Positions 25,644-40,600 of a stretch of 64,000 bases of DNA are shown in pieces (position 1 is the first letter of the stretch; the number at the start of each line of letters is the position of its first letter). The notes beneath the pieces are model-generated. The model was not told the origin of the DNA. It made no database searches and saw only the letters and a list, made by a program, of their open reading frames with translations. The position numbers were made by a program, and so were the translations under genes. The DNA comes from Dipetalonema caudispina (taxonomy: Eukaryota; Nematoda; Chromadorea; Rhabditida; Onchocercidae): the NCBI GenBank assembly GCA_013365325.1, contig JABVXV010000049.1, positions 186,001 to 250,000 of the forward strand. The letters are read 5' to 3'.

Positions 25644-28600
25644 TCACACAATGTCTGCGTCCTCTTCAAAATCATTATGAGCTTCAAAGCCAACACTTGG
25701 CTCATCTATTTCTTCAATGAGCAAATCATTGAATTCTTGCTGGAATTCAAAAAAGTTGTGAACCTCATTATCATCCATCATCAATACTTGCGTCTCATCA
25801 TTAACATCTTCATCAGGCATCACCCAAAATTCCGCTTCTTCGCCATAGTTGAATCTTGGATCTAACTAAAAGGATAGAAATTATAACGAATTATAACTCT
25901 TCTTAAATCAACTAGACCTACCCACCTCAACATTTGTTTATTTCGGTCAAAATTATCTAATGAATATTTGGAAATGGCAAACTTGGATCTACAGACATTT
26001 TTCAGGTCAAGATGATCCCGCCAAAAAGATCATAATGCCCTACAGGACTAACTTTTGCAAAACCTACCAACAGCGCTGGATGTTGCCTTTCAATAAATTC
26101 ACGAATAAAAGGATCATTTTCCATTTCCGCCATCAACTCATGTACATCAGCTCCTGATCCACCGTGTTCCGCATCCATATGAGCATAAATTTCGTTGCTT
26201 TCTACAGCCTGTAGCGTCCGCATTAGCATATGGAGAAAGAACAACCAAATAAAGAACAAATCTCTGTTTCCGAAACAACAAACACATATATGGTAACTCA
26301 CGGAAAACATGCAAATCCAACAAAAATGTTGTTTGCATCGCGGGCATTGCATGTGATTGCATCCCCCGAACTTTTCAATGACAGTTTGGCAATGCGTATT
26401 TGGACATATTCGTCGTCTTGCTTCATCCTCTCTAAATTGATATCTGGTAATTAAGGTATTCTCTTCAGGACCAAGCATAGCCGTAAATATCTGATAAAAG
26501 CCATAAAGACCGATCGTATTGTAAGATTTTCACTTCAAGCATCAATACTACAAGAATTCATTTACATCTTTAAGCGGTAGTGGCAGTGTACACTGGGAAA
26601 GATTAAACATCGATCTTTTGACGGGAAAACCACAACATCAGCTGTCATGTTCCATTTAATTACCGATCATTATGCTATCTTTGGCTGTTATTATATTTTT
26701 TTCATTCTGTTGGTGTTACAGTTTCAATTTTCCGCCAAATTTTTTGCCTCATTTGATAGTAATAGTTCATCATTTAATTTTCTCATCTCCAAACACGTTT
26801 AACGGCTAGAACGTCCCAAAATTATATTTCTACTCTAAGTTGATAAAGAAAAATATCCATGAAATCGACAAAGCGTAGGCAAATCAAAATGAAACTTACC
26901 GTATCCATTTCTTTACTGATTCATCAGCATTAACTCTTAGTCTTGCATATTCTTCACATGTTATTGATTCGTGTTCTTCCTTCCCACATTTCGTGCATTG
27001 TACACGACCACACAATCTACATTGGCCCAAACCAGGATCGGTTGTGACCTTATATATTTATTTTAAAAATTAATGCGAATAAGTGTTAAAGCAAAAAGTT
27101 TGTAGCAGCGTAATAATTTGTCACAAAAAATCAAAAAATATGCGAATAACTAACATAATGCAGTCCTCGACAATCAGGAGTTAGGCAATGCTTATAAAGG
27201 TCACCGTGACGTTCAACGAAACAAGCCAGAGACGCATCTGCTAAAGACTGCAACCTCTGAGAGTCTTCATCTTTATTCCGATCTAAGTCTCCAAGCATAA
27301 GAACTTCCAAATCTATCCATGTGAATGGTTTCTCGCAAGCAGCACAAACAATCGGGAAGTCACGCGTTTCAATTGATGTTTTCAGCTGAATTAATTGAGC
27401 ACATAAAAAGAGATGTAGTCAACAGGAATCCTATTTAATGACAATAAGTAAAAATTCAGAACACCACTCCAATCTGGTGAAAGTCACAATAACTGCTACT
27501 AACAAACTTGCAAAGGACGCGAAAAAAAAAAAAAAAAACAAAAAACAAAAAACAAAATAATGATGATGTACTGCTATTTTTCACAATTAAGGTCGAATAA
27601 ACATGGGATATGTTACGAAGCAATAATTTTAAAATATTCAGAAAACAATTTACCTGCATATTTAAACACGATCTGCAGGCATAATGTCCGCATGCCTCCA
27701 GACAGTAGTTTTCTAAATTTGCAGCACAAAGACAAATAACACATTCTGGTACTCCGATTTCACTAGGTTCTGAAGAATCTCTCGACTGAATGTTGTCAGA
27801 AATAATACGCAACATCTTCTGAAACGAAAAGACGATAATGAATCAATTTCCGATATGCGAAACTACACAAAGTGAAAAACTTAACTAGAAGGCAACATTT
27901 ACATTATAAAAAAATCCCTCCACAGCATTCTCACATGATAAGTCCTTTTTTAGAATGAAGATCGAATTTTATCAAATGAATTTGATCATGGTGGAACAGA
28001 TTTAGTCAAAAAACAAAATGAAATAAAACGAAAAACTTAACGACATAAGCAACAACTAATTTAAAAATTTGATAATTTACTAATTAAAACAATTTTGCTC
28101 ACTACTAAATCATGACTTCCGTTTGTAAAGACCGGAATTTTTCAAACAACTGACTAAAAGTTCTTGGAATTGAGTTTCTTTGCCAACGAATAATAGTTCG
28201 CGCCTGGGAATGTGAGCATCTAAATGTAGACCACAACCGAACTGCTTTTCCAATGAATGAAGATCATAATTATTTTGAGCCAAAAGAGCTTTCAATGTTC
28301 CTGGTTGATAATTCGGTGGTTGCAGAATTAAAATCCGACTAACGTCTACATCCAACCTAAAACATGTATAATCAAAATAAATAAAGAAAATTTTATAAAA
28401 TACAACAACAATGCTAAGAACTACAATAATTAATATTCATTTACATGAAATTCCCTATCGAACAATTATTTTGAGAAATCAGTATTTCAACTTCAACTAT
28501 CTATAATATTGTCCTATTGTTCTTTTATAAAAGAAACTTAGTGGAAACGAGACAGAAGAGAATATGTTAAAAGCTGATTACCATTCACGTAAGAAACGCT

Positions 28601-31600
28601 TGATTTCTATTTTAGCCTTTTCGACATTCGATACACTTCCTTGGATTTTCACTTCCATCTTATAAGGCGATATGTTCAGAAATATTGCATATCTTCGTGC
28701 TAAATCCCGTAGAAAATCCTGACCAACCCTGTAAATCACAATACATGTTGCTATTCCTCAATATTTTTGATAACGGACTGATCGAAATATCACTCTATTC
28801 ACATAATAGTTCATATCAGAATCTATGTGATTCAAAACTGTATGTAATTATGTGTGATGTTTCGGATAACTTTCTGATTTGAAAAAATCGCGTCATCACT
28901 GTTTTTCAATTTACAGAAAACAAACATAGTCACTTTTACTTTGTAAGCAGTCGATGACAGGGTAATTCTATGCCATCCACTCTCTCACCATCTTTACATT
29001 TAATCGTACATCCATCGATTACCTTGTCAATAGCAGCTTTAACTTCGTTTACGGAACTGAAATGGATAACTTTTGGTATGAGGCATGACTTAGTAGAAGC
29101 AAAAACACATCTCAGAAAAGTACCACAATCCGTTAACAAATAAAAGAAGCGAGGAACTTGCTTGATGTCTTCACCAGAAACAAAGAGATAGCACATTTTG
29201 TGGTACATATCGCTGCGGTGGTCAAAATCAATATACTCGTGATCGATTCTATTGTAAATATCTCTCAAATCATGGAAAATGGCATTGAAGAGAGTTTTCG
29301 GGACTTTCATTTGGTAATGAAACATCTCTTGCACATAGGCCTGAAACGAATGAGCAATAATTCCGTCAATATTTCCAGTTTAACATATACTGCTAACCAT
29401 GGATTTTAAAAGATGTGACTATCTTATACAGCTATAAATATTTCATACTTGAAGACCTCAGATTAATTACAATTAATATGCATCCACACCTGAATAACAT
29501 GCATATTAAAGCATTGACACTTTAGTGATTGCGACAACTGAACTGCCAGAATGATGAAGCACTATTACAGTCGCACAATGATTTTGCGCAAAGTGATTAT
29601 GAAAAAAAGATTAAAAGAAAATTGAGAAAACGAACTTCGTGAATATGGTTTATCGGCCCCATTTCCAAAGTTGTGCCATTTTCTGCTGCTTCTTTCAATG
29701 CATTACCCACATGTATCCCAAGATTCATATCGTTGAAGAGAACAAATGCCACAAATTCAATCTCACTACTATATTTTGGTGGGCGTATCTTAACCTCGAA
29801 GAGACAACCATTACTGCCTACTGAAATACGAATACCAATACTCAAATGATGATTCTTATTTTCAATCATTAATACTTACAAAAAATTAACACGCATTCCA
29901 ATGTACTATGACGAAGGAAGCGGAACGATGATGTATGCGCTGTGTAATATGTTAGCAAAATGGAAAGGAAGAGTGCGTTATTCTAATTTTTTTGATAAAA
30001 CATGAAATATTAAATTTTATGGACTTCACGAAAATTGGTTGTTTTTTTTATAAAGAGATTATTTATTTCGGATTAACACATTCTTCAATTTCCAGCCTAT
30101 TGAAAAGAAGTAATATAATAGTACCTGCATTCTTCGCCACTCTTATAATATAGTCAGAGATGCGCCGAGAATGTTCCTCCAAAGCCCTGAAAAAAAAAAG
30201 AAAATCCAATTTCGAAAAACCCCAGAAAAAGTACCATCGAAATTCTATAACTATAGTAAGTCAGTCAAACATACTTCTTATCTTCAACAGGATACTTTTT
30301 TTTTCGCACCACATATACTTCATCGAATTCTATACTATAAGCATCCAGCACCGGCTCCAAAATACGAAACAATTGTTTGTTGTCGATATCTAGTGGAAGA
30401 GACTGAAGCTTTATCTAAAAGAAAGAAATTCGACAACCGTATGAAGACAATACTCCAGAGCATACTACTTTTACACAACACAAACAGTAAGATTACAAAT
30501 ATTTTTCAAGTTGAAAAAAAAATTTTACTTTAACAAGTTAAAAAAATTTTACTTTTAACAAGTCACCTTGTACAAATCGTCGGCGCTTATATTCGGATCT
30601 CTCTCCTATAAAAATACTAATTATTGGACAAACGGACACTGTGTAAAAAGAAAAGATCATGATACTTACCACCAAATCTTCCGACAATAATGAAGGCTGA
30701 AAATGCCCAAAATGTTTTGAAATCACGTTGAAAGCGTACATCCTCTGATCGAAATCACGAGATTTCAACTGAAAAAAGATGCAACAGATGTTGTAAATTT
30801 CATTACGCTATCATTTTAAATCTATTTGATATAATCAACTTAAATCATTTTTTCTAAGCAACTCAAAGGAAAAAGGTCTGATAGAGCTGCTGAAGCAATA
30901 GCTTCATTTCAAATTACTAGAAAGTAAACATGATGGATTCGAATCGAAATTGATAAACTATTTAAATCCTTTATTAAAGTATAACTGAAGTTAGGAATAA
31001 CAGCATAAATAAGCAAGAAACCTTTACTTGACCATAACCACAGCTGGGTCTACGCCACCACCTAATCAGTAATCGGTAAGCAGATGGATGGTAGCTGCCT
31101 ACTCTGCCCAGATATTTTCGTCCAAAACGAGGCTAAAGTAAAAATTCTAATCAGCTAATAAATGCAAATTATGATTAACAAAGCTTGGTAACAACTATAC
31201 AAACAACGATTTGATCAAACAACAACAAGCTGATACTTAAATTATCAAGAAATTGGAAAATAAGCAAATAAAAACAAACTTCAATTTCGAAATTGCAATG
31301 GTTTTCACTGTTATAAATAAAAGCACGCTTTGCAACTTCCTTATTTTCCATTTTAATTATGCACGAATGTCCAATTTTCTTTTGATACTCTTCACCAAAA
31401 GTCACGAATTCAGTGATTTTCCCAAACTATAAGAATGAATTTTGTTACAGGTAGATATTATTTTCTTATTTAGCAGTGATATACAAAACGAACATCGCAC
31501 ACTCTGAAAAGGAGCACAGCAATTGTAGATCTACGCATCCTTTTAGCGGTTTTACCGTTAGAATACCATTCCGGAATCGGTTAAGGTATCTTTTTTTTTT

Positions 31601-34600
31601 TTGAGTAAATCAACATGTTTCACTTAAATTATATTATCCATATGTCATCCAATTTACTGAAAAACAAACCTTGGCGAAGTACTCTTCCAGTCTCATTCTA
31701 TATGTCGCATCATCCCTCCAATTAATGCCACCTCTTCCAACATACATACTGCAGAATTCACCGGGCATTAGAATCTCCAATGGTGCACCGCTACCAGACA
31801 TGTGCAACTAAAACTGAGAATTTATGCAAATTATTTTCTACTTGTAGTTGAAAGCATCACGAATCGTTGCGTTGCAGCAAAAAAGAAGTTCGGAAAGTTA
31901 GTTTTCATGTCAAGCATAATTGTATAACAGCAACGATATTTCTTCTTAAAGTTGATTCCTCACCAAATAGTTATAGACAAAAAAGTAATACTGACTACAT
32001 AATCTGCATGCATTATCGGCACTTCTCTTGTTTTTCTGCACAGTACATTTATTTTTTCTTCTGTGATTCGCTCAACAAATGCTTCTAACTGAAAATACAG
32101 TCAAAAACATCCCGGTACACTGTTATATCAAGAAATGTCCACATTTCCATCTTCCCACAATACAAACTTACATTTCACGAAACTTCAGCACTATTTCCCT
32201 ACTGCGGAACATTTACACTATAGTTATATAATAAAAATACATTATATTTGCCGAATAAAAAATTTCATACCTTTGGAAGATTTTTAATTGGAACATAAAT
32301 CTGAAGTCTGTGGTATGGATCATCGAGTTCTTTCTTAAAAATATATTCCATTCCTATCTAAATAAAACTTACTGCAACGGCAAAAAATTCTATTATTGAT
32401 TAACTCAGTTCCGAATTCCAATTCTGTCTTAATACCGCGACTGAAGTACGGAAATCTTTTGTGTTCCTTTCAACAATAAACAGACAAAAAGTCCCCTGCT
32501 AATTTCTACTCCAAATGAAAGTGAAGATACATGTAAAGTTTCGGAGTAAAACTTTCAAATACATGACATACCTCCTGCTGAAAAATATCCTTATGTGACA
32601 TAATCCACCTCTTTGTAACATTTCCACATCTAATATTATATGGTACTAACTTGTTCTGCAATAAATTTCAAACGTCCCGTTACTAAATTGCAAAGATTCG
32701 CCTCATAACAAAATTTTTTGGAGTGCTGAAGAATTGCTAAAATCGAAAGATAGCATTATGAAAGACTTGGAAATTAGCCGAATATAGTTTATAGGGATTA
32801 CTGAAGCGATACCAAATTTTTTGATATGAATTACTTTTTGACATAGATAGGAAAAGAATCGATCATGAAGAACTTAAGAAAATATGCCTTCTTCCCCAAT
32901 TTTCTATGTTTATCTGATAGAAAATTGTGTACTCTACGAGCATGAAGAATGGACATACTTTTCTTCCCTCTTCCAATACATTTTGATCAATTTCATGTAA
33001 CCAAGAAGAATCCGCAGCACACACATTCAATACAAAATCATTTGACGTATGGACCGAACATTCATAAACAATAAATTCAGGAGTTATATCGCTGTATTTC
33101 AAAGCTGATGATGGATGAATCTGCAAGATTAGAGTTACTAACCGTAAGCTGAAATGAGCTCAGAATAGGACAACATCCAAAAGAACACATGAATTCCGTA
33201 TGCTTGGAACATTTCATGCTGCTAATTTCAAATTTGTTGGAAATTTTAGATCAGTTTTCGAGTATAATGGAACATACGAAGACGTATTTTTCTTCATTAA
33301 AATCGTAATATCCACGCTCAGGTAGGCCGGAATATATTGCCAGATTACTTCCAAAGGATCGACAGAAAAGATTGGGAATAATTTTCCGTGCTTTCGAAAT
33401 ATCGATTTTGTTTATATCCGCATTAACACCCTAAACTAAGTAATCTGATAGAAATTTTGTGTAAAAACTATACATATGAGTGTGGATTCTATTACAAAAT
33501 GAATCACATGCACCAAAAAATATATAAATCGTCAACCAGTAAATTCAAAAGTTAACAGCAATTTGCAGAATATAAAAAAAAATACAAGAGGTGAATGAAC
33601 ACTCACTGTAAGACGAGAAATAATTTTGCAGATCATATAGGCAGTGTCAACCACGGATTTCATACGCTTCGAATTTATATAATTCTCAAAACACCAATAC
33701 TTCAACAAATTTTTTGGTGTTCCAATGTGTTCCAGGAACACCTAAAGAATAATTTACATTTATAATAAAACGAACCAGCTATTTAAAACATTAGCTATAA
33801 CAAATTGACAAATCTGTTATCATGCCAACATATGTAATAAGCAGTTGCCCCTCCCCCTCTCTCTCTCCTTGAGTACTAGTAAGCAATTACTAACAGAAAT
33901 AAAACAGTAGGAAAAGGAAACTAATAAAAGTAAACTCAGTTTAAAAAATATCAATAACACTAAAAAATCTAAATCCTTTTTTAAGGTCCGTTCAAACTAA
34001 ACCATTATTTATGAACCAAAAAATTCAATTTACCGCTAAAGATGTCATTGGATCACCACTGTCTTCACAAAACGCTAGTTTCTTTTGATCTGCTAATATG
34101 AACTTCTGAAAGGAAACAATCTGAATTATACATTAAAATGCACATATCTTAAAAACTAGAAATGTACGATATTCCACTACTGTCTGACGAAATTTCACTA
34201 ATACAAAAAATTGTTACATTATCCGTGAATCAGCGAAAGTAATATTACTTTTATGATATGAATTGACATGAATTAACGTTTCACTAACACAGGTACGAGA
34301 AGAGATATAAACTAAGTGTCTTATTGCACTTTAATGAAGCGGTAATAATAGAAAACAAAGCAACAGCTTGGCAAAGGTATGTTGATCTCTTATTCAACAA
34401 GCATGAAGGGGTAAATGCATCACCTACTTTTTCTAGTTTTCTCATCTTTAACCTAAACCACAGAAACCTTGCAAATGACAGAAATATCAATGAAAATATT
34501 GTCGATTACAAGGTGATCTGAAAAGTAGAAAGTGAAAATAATGGATAATAAAGTCCTTTTCTATTGGAACGGTTCAAAATATTACATTCCGTCTATTTTC

Positions 34601-37600
34601 ACGATGGAAAAGTGACCCAATGTGAACGCATGCGCAGACGACTGCCGCTTCAGCCACCAAGTTATATTGCACAGAATCCAGAACCATTTTTGCTAGACGT
34701 GGCTCCACAGGTAACTGTTTCATCTTTTTACCTAGTTCGGTTAAAACTAGCATGGTTCCGCAGCACTCAATGGCTTTGAGGGACCTGTAATTAAACAGTC
34801 GCATTTCTTCAAAATCTAGAAAGTTGTAGCATTGTCCTCCAAAAAACATACCTCAAAAGTGCCTGCGAATGCATCAGGACGCCTGAATCCGGTTTCTCAA
34901 TGAAATCAAACTCTAAGGGATTCATAATACCAGCTGCTATCATGTACAACACTACTTCCGCAAGGTTGGTGAAAAGAATGTCTGGAACGTTTGTGGATTC
35001 CATTTCCTCATATTGCTCTTCCGAATAAAGACGATAACAAATCCCTGAACAAAATTTATGGTAATTTGTGTTCATAAAAAAACTGAGTATTACATCTCTC
35101 TCTTCAAGCTAAGCTAAAACAAAATTATCTGCTTTCATCTCTTGTGCAAATTAATCAAAACCCACCAGCTAAAAATGATCTCAAATTACTTTTTTTCTGC
35201 TTATGTCAAGAACTCCACTTTTTAACCTTAAACGTTACACTCCCCACGTTTCTTAATTCGATCCCAACACTCTTTCAGTCGAAAAAACTGGAAAGTGTTT
35301 GAATGAGATAGAATGCTGATAACAACGTCCCTCTCAGGATTATTTCTTACTAGAAAAATCTTCTAAAACCTGGAGCTGTTCTTCCGGCTCTTCCAGCTCG
35401 TTGTTTTGCTGCAGATTTCGATATCAAACCCAGTTCTAAAATATTCTTTCGTTTGATAGCGTCAAATTTCTTCACCTAAATGAAAATAATCATTTTCAAG
35501 GAGAGCTACATCAGAAGTCAAAGCAATCAATTCTCATCTTTTTTGAAGCTGTAAGTACCTATATGTTGCAAGGAAAAAAAATCAAAGAAATAGGGCTTGC
35601 CTTTGCTAAGCCGCAATCCACAATGTACCGAACGCCTGGAATAGTAATCGAAGTTTCACCGACATTTGTTGCAAAGATAACCTGCAATGAAATTTTAAAG
35701 TTGAAAATGATATGTCTATAAAAAGAAAATAACAATGAATCAAGAAGGCTTGCAAAGCCTAATAACCTTATGGTGATAACCAAATTCCAAAGGAGCGAAA
35801 ACTTCATTTTGATCTTCAACTGGCATATTCCCGTATAACGTCATGATTTTCACCTTCACGCTGTGTTTAAGTTCTGTTAATCTCTTGGAGAGACATTCCT
35901 CAGCTATCAACGTTTCATGAGGACTAAAAATGACCTTTAGAAGAAATTGTAGTAAAAATAATGTAAAGGAAGACAATAAATCTAAAATATTAGAATGAAT
36001 TACTAAATGAGGACATAAAATACTTATTTTTCGAAGAGAATTAAGATTGCGGAATTACTCTTAGATCAAATAAGGCAGCTTCGAGCCCATATGCCAGACC
36101 TCAAAGTCGCAGTTAGCAACTACGATGTCTCAATTATTGAATAATGATCATCATCAAAAATTTGATTTTAACAATAATTGTCATACTTCGACAAAAAAGC
36201 CATAATGTGTGCTGCATGCGTTTCCAAGCTATTTTCCCAAAAAATATCTTCAAAAGGCTGTTTCTTAGCTTCGTTTTCACAAATACTTAGTACTTTTTCC
36301 ACTGTTCGACCGATATAACCCCGCATCAAACTTCTAATTCTGCAAAAAAGAAACAAATTACGTATATCAAGGAAAAATACGTAACAAAATCAAAAATAGC
36401 TTGGAATAAATTATCAAAAACGGTCTTATCAAGGACTGAAAGTCTAACTATATTTGTGACTGAGAAACCAAAAAAGAGTAAAACCGTAGGGATGCATAGT
36501 AAGGATAATAACAAATACAGTGAAATGATTTGTAAAATAAGTTACATGATTGACGTGAAATAAATATTCACCTAGAGAACTGCGTGTAAAAAATTTAGGA
36601 AACATAAACCAACTTTTATGATTTATTTGAAAAATTTTTAAACCAACCCCTTGCATCCTGAGAGTGGTGGCTCATAACAAATCTTGATGGAGTATTGACG
36701 CCCTGAAACTTCCAGTTTTTTTGCTTGGAACTCAGCGAAATATTTCAATAGTGGCTCTGGATCTAGTGTTGCGGAAGATATTACCTAAAATAAGATTATT
36801 CAGCAAATTAGGATCTAAGAAGAGAAGTGAATACTTGCAAATCTTAACCAATAACTCATCATAAATTATTAGTGAAACTGACCAATTTCATATCCGATCG
36901 CAATCTAAGTACTTTTTTCATCATTCCCAGACAAATATCAGTATTGACAGTCCTTTCGTGCACTTCATCAATCATAACGCATCCAAATTGCGACAATCTA
37001 TGATCCTGTTGTATACAATCCAAAAGATGCTTCTCTGTTATGAAGTTTATTTTTGCATTCAGATTCGGTTCAAGCCTAAATGCATTAAATGGTAAAATAA
37101 TATAGTTATTATGAAAATAAAAAATGGTATAAGAAATTTCAATGCAACTGCTGGATTTTGAAAAGCCATAGCAAGAATCATAATACATTCAAAAAAGACA
37201 TGCGCTACGACTAACCTCTGAACTATATATATTAGCCAAAAACAGTAATAAATTGTTTCATTCCAAAAAACATGAAAGCTTACCCATCTTTATATACGGG
37301 GACGTTAACGAAACCGTAGTTACTGAGCGATGTTTCCTTCGCTACTCTCATGGCCAGTTCGCATACAGCAGTCTAAAAAAAATATTTATATTTCCTTCTA
37401 TGAGTAATTTCATTTACACTATATACATCTCTTACAAATGGTGTTAAAGGACAAACCTTGCGTGGCTGACTACATAAAACTTTCTGCGAAGCGGCAATGA
37501 TACCATCGAACACCAAATATTGAGGGATTTGTGTACTTTTACCCGAACCAGTATCTGCTACAATAAGCAATACTCTTCCCTAAATTTACGGTTTAAAACA

Positions 37601-40600
37601 AATCAAATTTAAGAAAAAAAATCATTGGTAACAATAATAATCAAACCCTGAATTTTGTTCAATAAACAGAATTTTAACAACAAGGTACAGTAACGAACAT
37701 CTCACTTCCAGCAATAAAAAAGCTGTTAGAAACTAAAAATCAATTTCATTTACATAAAATGACAAAATAAGCAAAAAAACATGTCAACCTGATTACACAG
37801 CATATCCTTGATATCTTTCCTGATGTTATATACCGGCAATCCGCATGCAAAACGTTCTATTTCACGGTCCATAAGTCTAAACTATTAGTGTTTTAGATCA
37901 TTAAATCTACAAATTATAAGTGCGAGTTTTTTTTAACCTGACATTAGCATAAACATTGTAAACAACTAATCGCAAAATCTAACTCCATTTGTAATCTAAA
38001 GCCGTGCAAAAATCTGTTGGGTAGAAGGTGGATTAAGAAAGTTAACCTTAATTACAAAAAAGAAATGTGTGCTATCCCTAAAAAAATGACATATCTTTTT
38101 TCTAAATCTGGAAAAAGAAGAAAAGTGCAAGAAATGTTACAAGTAATGTACTTCTAGTTTTAAAAAAATTTGCATATTCCACCAATCCGTGATTTGAAAA
38201 ACATGAGGGATAAATCAATAATTGAAAAAGACTGAATCAATTGTCCGCTATCATCATATTAGCTTCGCTTTGTCGAATGAGTAATAAATTAGATATCGAG
38301 AGATTGGATGCTTTTACGGAACCATTCACAGTTCTCTTCATATATAGACAAGTTCCAATTAACACAATGCTATGTTAATTCATTTAACAGCTATGACAAA
38401 ATAGCAATTTGAATGTTATTAGATCTGTAACTTCCGAGCACTACAAACGTGCACTGCCTTAATCACATCAGCTGCTTCGATTAATCAACTACTATTCAGT
38501 GTTGATGGATACCTCAATCACATGAAACCGTTTGTAAGTCAAACAAGCTAGCAAAACTCACTACAAATGAGTAAAGAAGAGTGCACTCTATTCTATTCAC
38601 AGGAATATTAAGTCAAATGGAGAATGAAACAAGCAAAGCAGTTTTATTTTACGATATCTGTAAAGACGCTAAGAACACGAAATGTAAAGCTAAAAGGCTA
38701 TGGGCAAAAGTCGATGACTGTGACTAATAAAGGTCAGCTCAGTTCAATGTTTCCCACAAGAAAGATAAAATTTCCTTCTCTCCTGATAGAACTGAGAAAT
38801 GTTAATAAAAAGCTGAACATTCATCAATTATAAGATGTTTAGAAGGAAATCGATTAGCTGCAAAAGATTCATTCTATAGAATAATATTACTAACTCGGTA
38901 ATCAGTTCCATGGCATCCGATGATTTTTTCAGCATTTGCATATGTTTCCAGCTTATTTCATCAAGAATTTTTATTCTGCAGTTTCGTTTTAGGATCTAAA
39001 TTCTTGGTGGTTAGTTTGTTCATTTTCCGACTTGAAAGGAAACGAAAACTATGAAATAGTTTATAAAATCTACAGATGTTTACTTCACAACAATATAGGG
39101 GAAATATTAGAATAAATAAGTAAAAAATTACTTCTTCCTCAAGAAAGTCATAACTATCAACGTTGTTCGGCTCACATTGCTGAGTACTTTCTTTAAGCGC
39201 CTTTAGCCTTTCCGTATCATAAATGAATTTACCACGAACACGACTTAGAGCCAGTTGCCAGGGCGGACGCGGAACCTACAATTACTGAAATAAACAAATT
39301 CACGCGTGCGCTACATAATTCAAAGAAATTGAAATTACGAACCCATTTCGGAGTGTGATGATTTACATCACGTGATTTAGTCATATCTGTACCTGAAAAA
39401 GTAAAACTTTTGTTGGAAGCTTGAAAACAAAAGAACCAGTAGAAATAGTTGGATACATTTTGGTACTGAATCATACATATTTCTTAAGAACTATTCTTAT
39501 TTCTATATATTCCACAACTAATAACATAAAATGGAGAAAGTGTGGTAAACAGCGATCAAATGAAGAAATAATAAGTTATATCAAATTACACCCATATTTT
39601 TTCAATCATATTTTTATGGTTTATTTGTTTTCTCAAGAAGCTCCCACTTTAAGTGCACTTAGTACACTTAACAATAAGATCGGTGTTAACATGAATTTTA
39701 CTTTAAACTTAAACATTTTTTTTCATTTATAGGAAAAACTTACTAGCATTATCGTGGATGAAAACATGATTGCTAAATATCAAATCCAAATAATTTGTAA
39801 GAAGAAAGATAGAAGATTTGCCATAAACTGCAACACAAAAAGAGAATTGAAATTGTATGTTCGCATTTATGACTCCAAAAATTTGAACTTTACAACTGAG
39901 TAAAAAAACCCATAATTGGACAACTTCACTTATTCCTAAATTACTGAAAGTACATTAAAATTTACTATTCTGTAATGGATTTGAAGCAAAAGACACAGCC
40001 AACCTTTTGCATTTGATGACCAACATCGAGCTTTAACAGAAGCACTTTCATCTTCCATATGTGTTGGAAGAACGGAACATTTTGTTTTCTGAGATAAGCA
40101 ATTACGTTTATTATTGTGACAATGTATAGTGAACTCTTCAAAGATTAAATATTGAAAAGGAAGAGGAAAGAATAATACACTTATACTATTTCTGATTAAA
40201 ATTTTTAAATAACAAATCAAAACCTTTCACAAAAAAAACTTCAAAACTTCACTGTTCATATTTTCTACAATACAAGATCTGTAAGAGATGAAGTATGTAA
40301 AAGAGCTGCAAGAAACAACAGAGAGATATTAATAAGATCATTTTCATACAAATTTTTTTCAGTTACAATAAGCTGACTGAAATGCATACCGCTGTTTGTT
40401 TCTCATTATTAAATGTCAGCTGACATGACAAATTATAAGATACTGTTTTACCATCTGTTTCAGCTTGTCGTTTAAGCTGCAAATTTATATGATATGAAAT
40501 GTAAGACAAAAATATGAAATATGAAAAGATGACAAAAAAGCAACGTTTCTCTCTAAGTATTCAAGCCAACAGTATCATTTAATGAATATTATAAAACAAC

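Noticed and set aside
28110..28154. Extension of the helicase-RBR exon to a stop at 28110 (ending SGLYKRKS)
   Set aside because: The frame-preserving donor GTCAGT at 28154 gives a continuous helix into RING1. The same donor type is used after the DEVH exon. Kept as the main alternative in the findings.
36047..36130. tRNA-like sequence (GGCTCGAAGC) on the minus strand
   Set aside because: A T-loop-like motif is present but no cloverleaf with a matching acceptor stem could be drawn.
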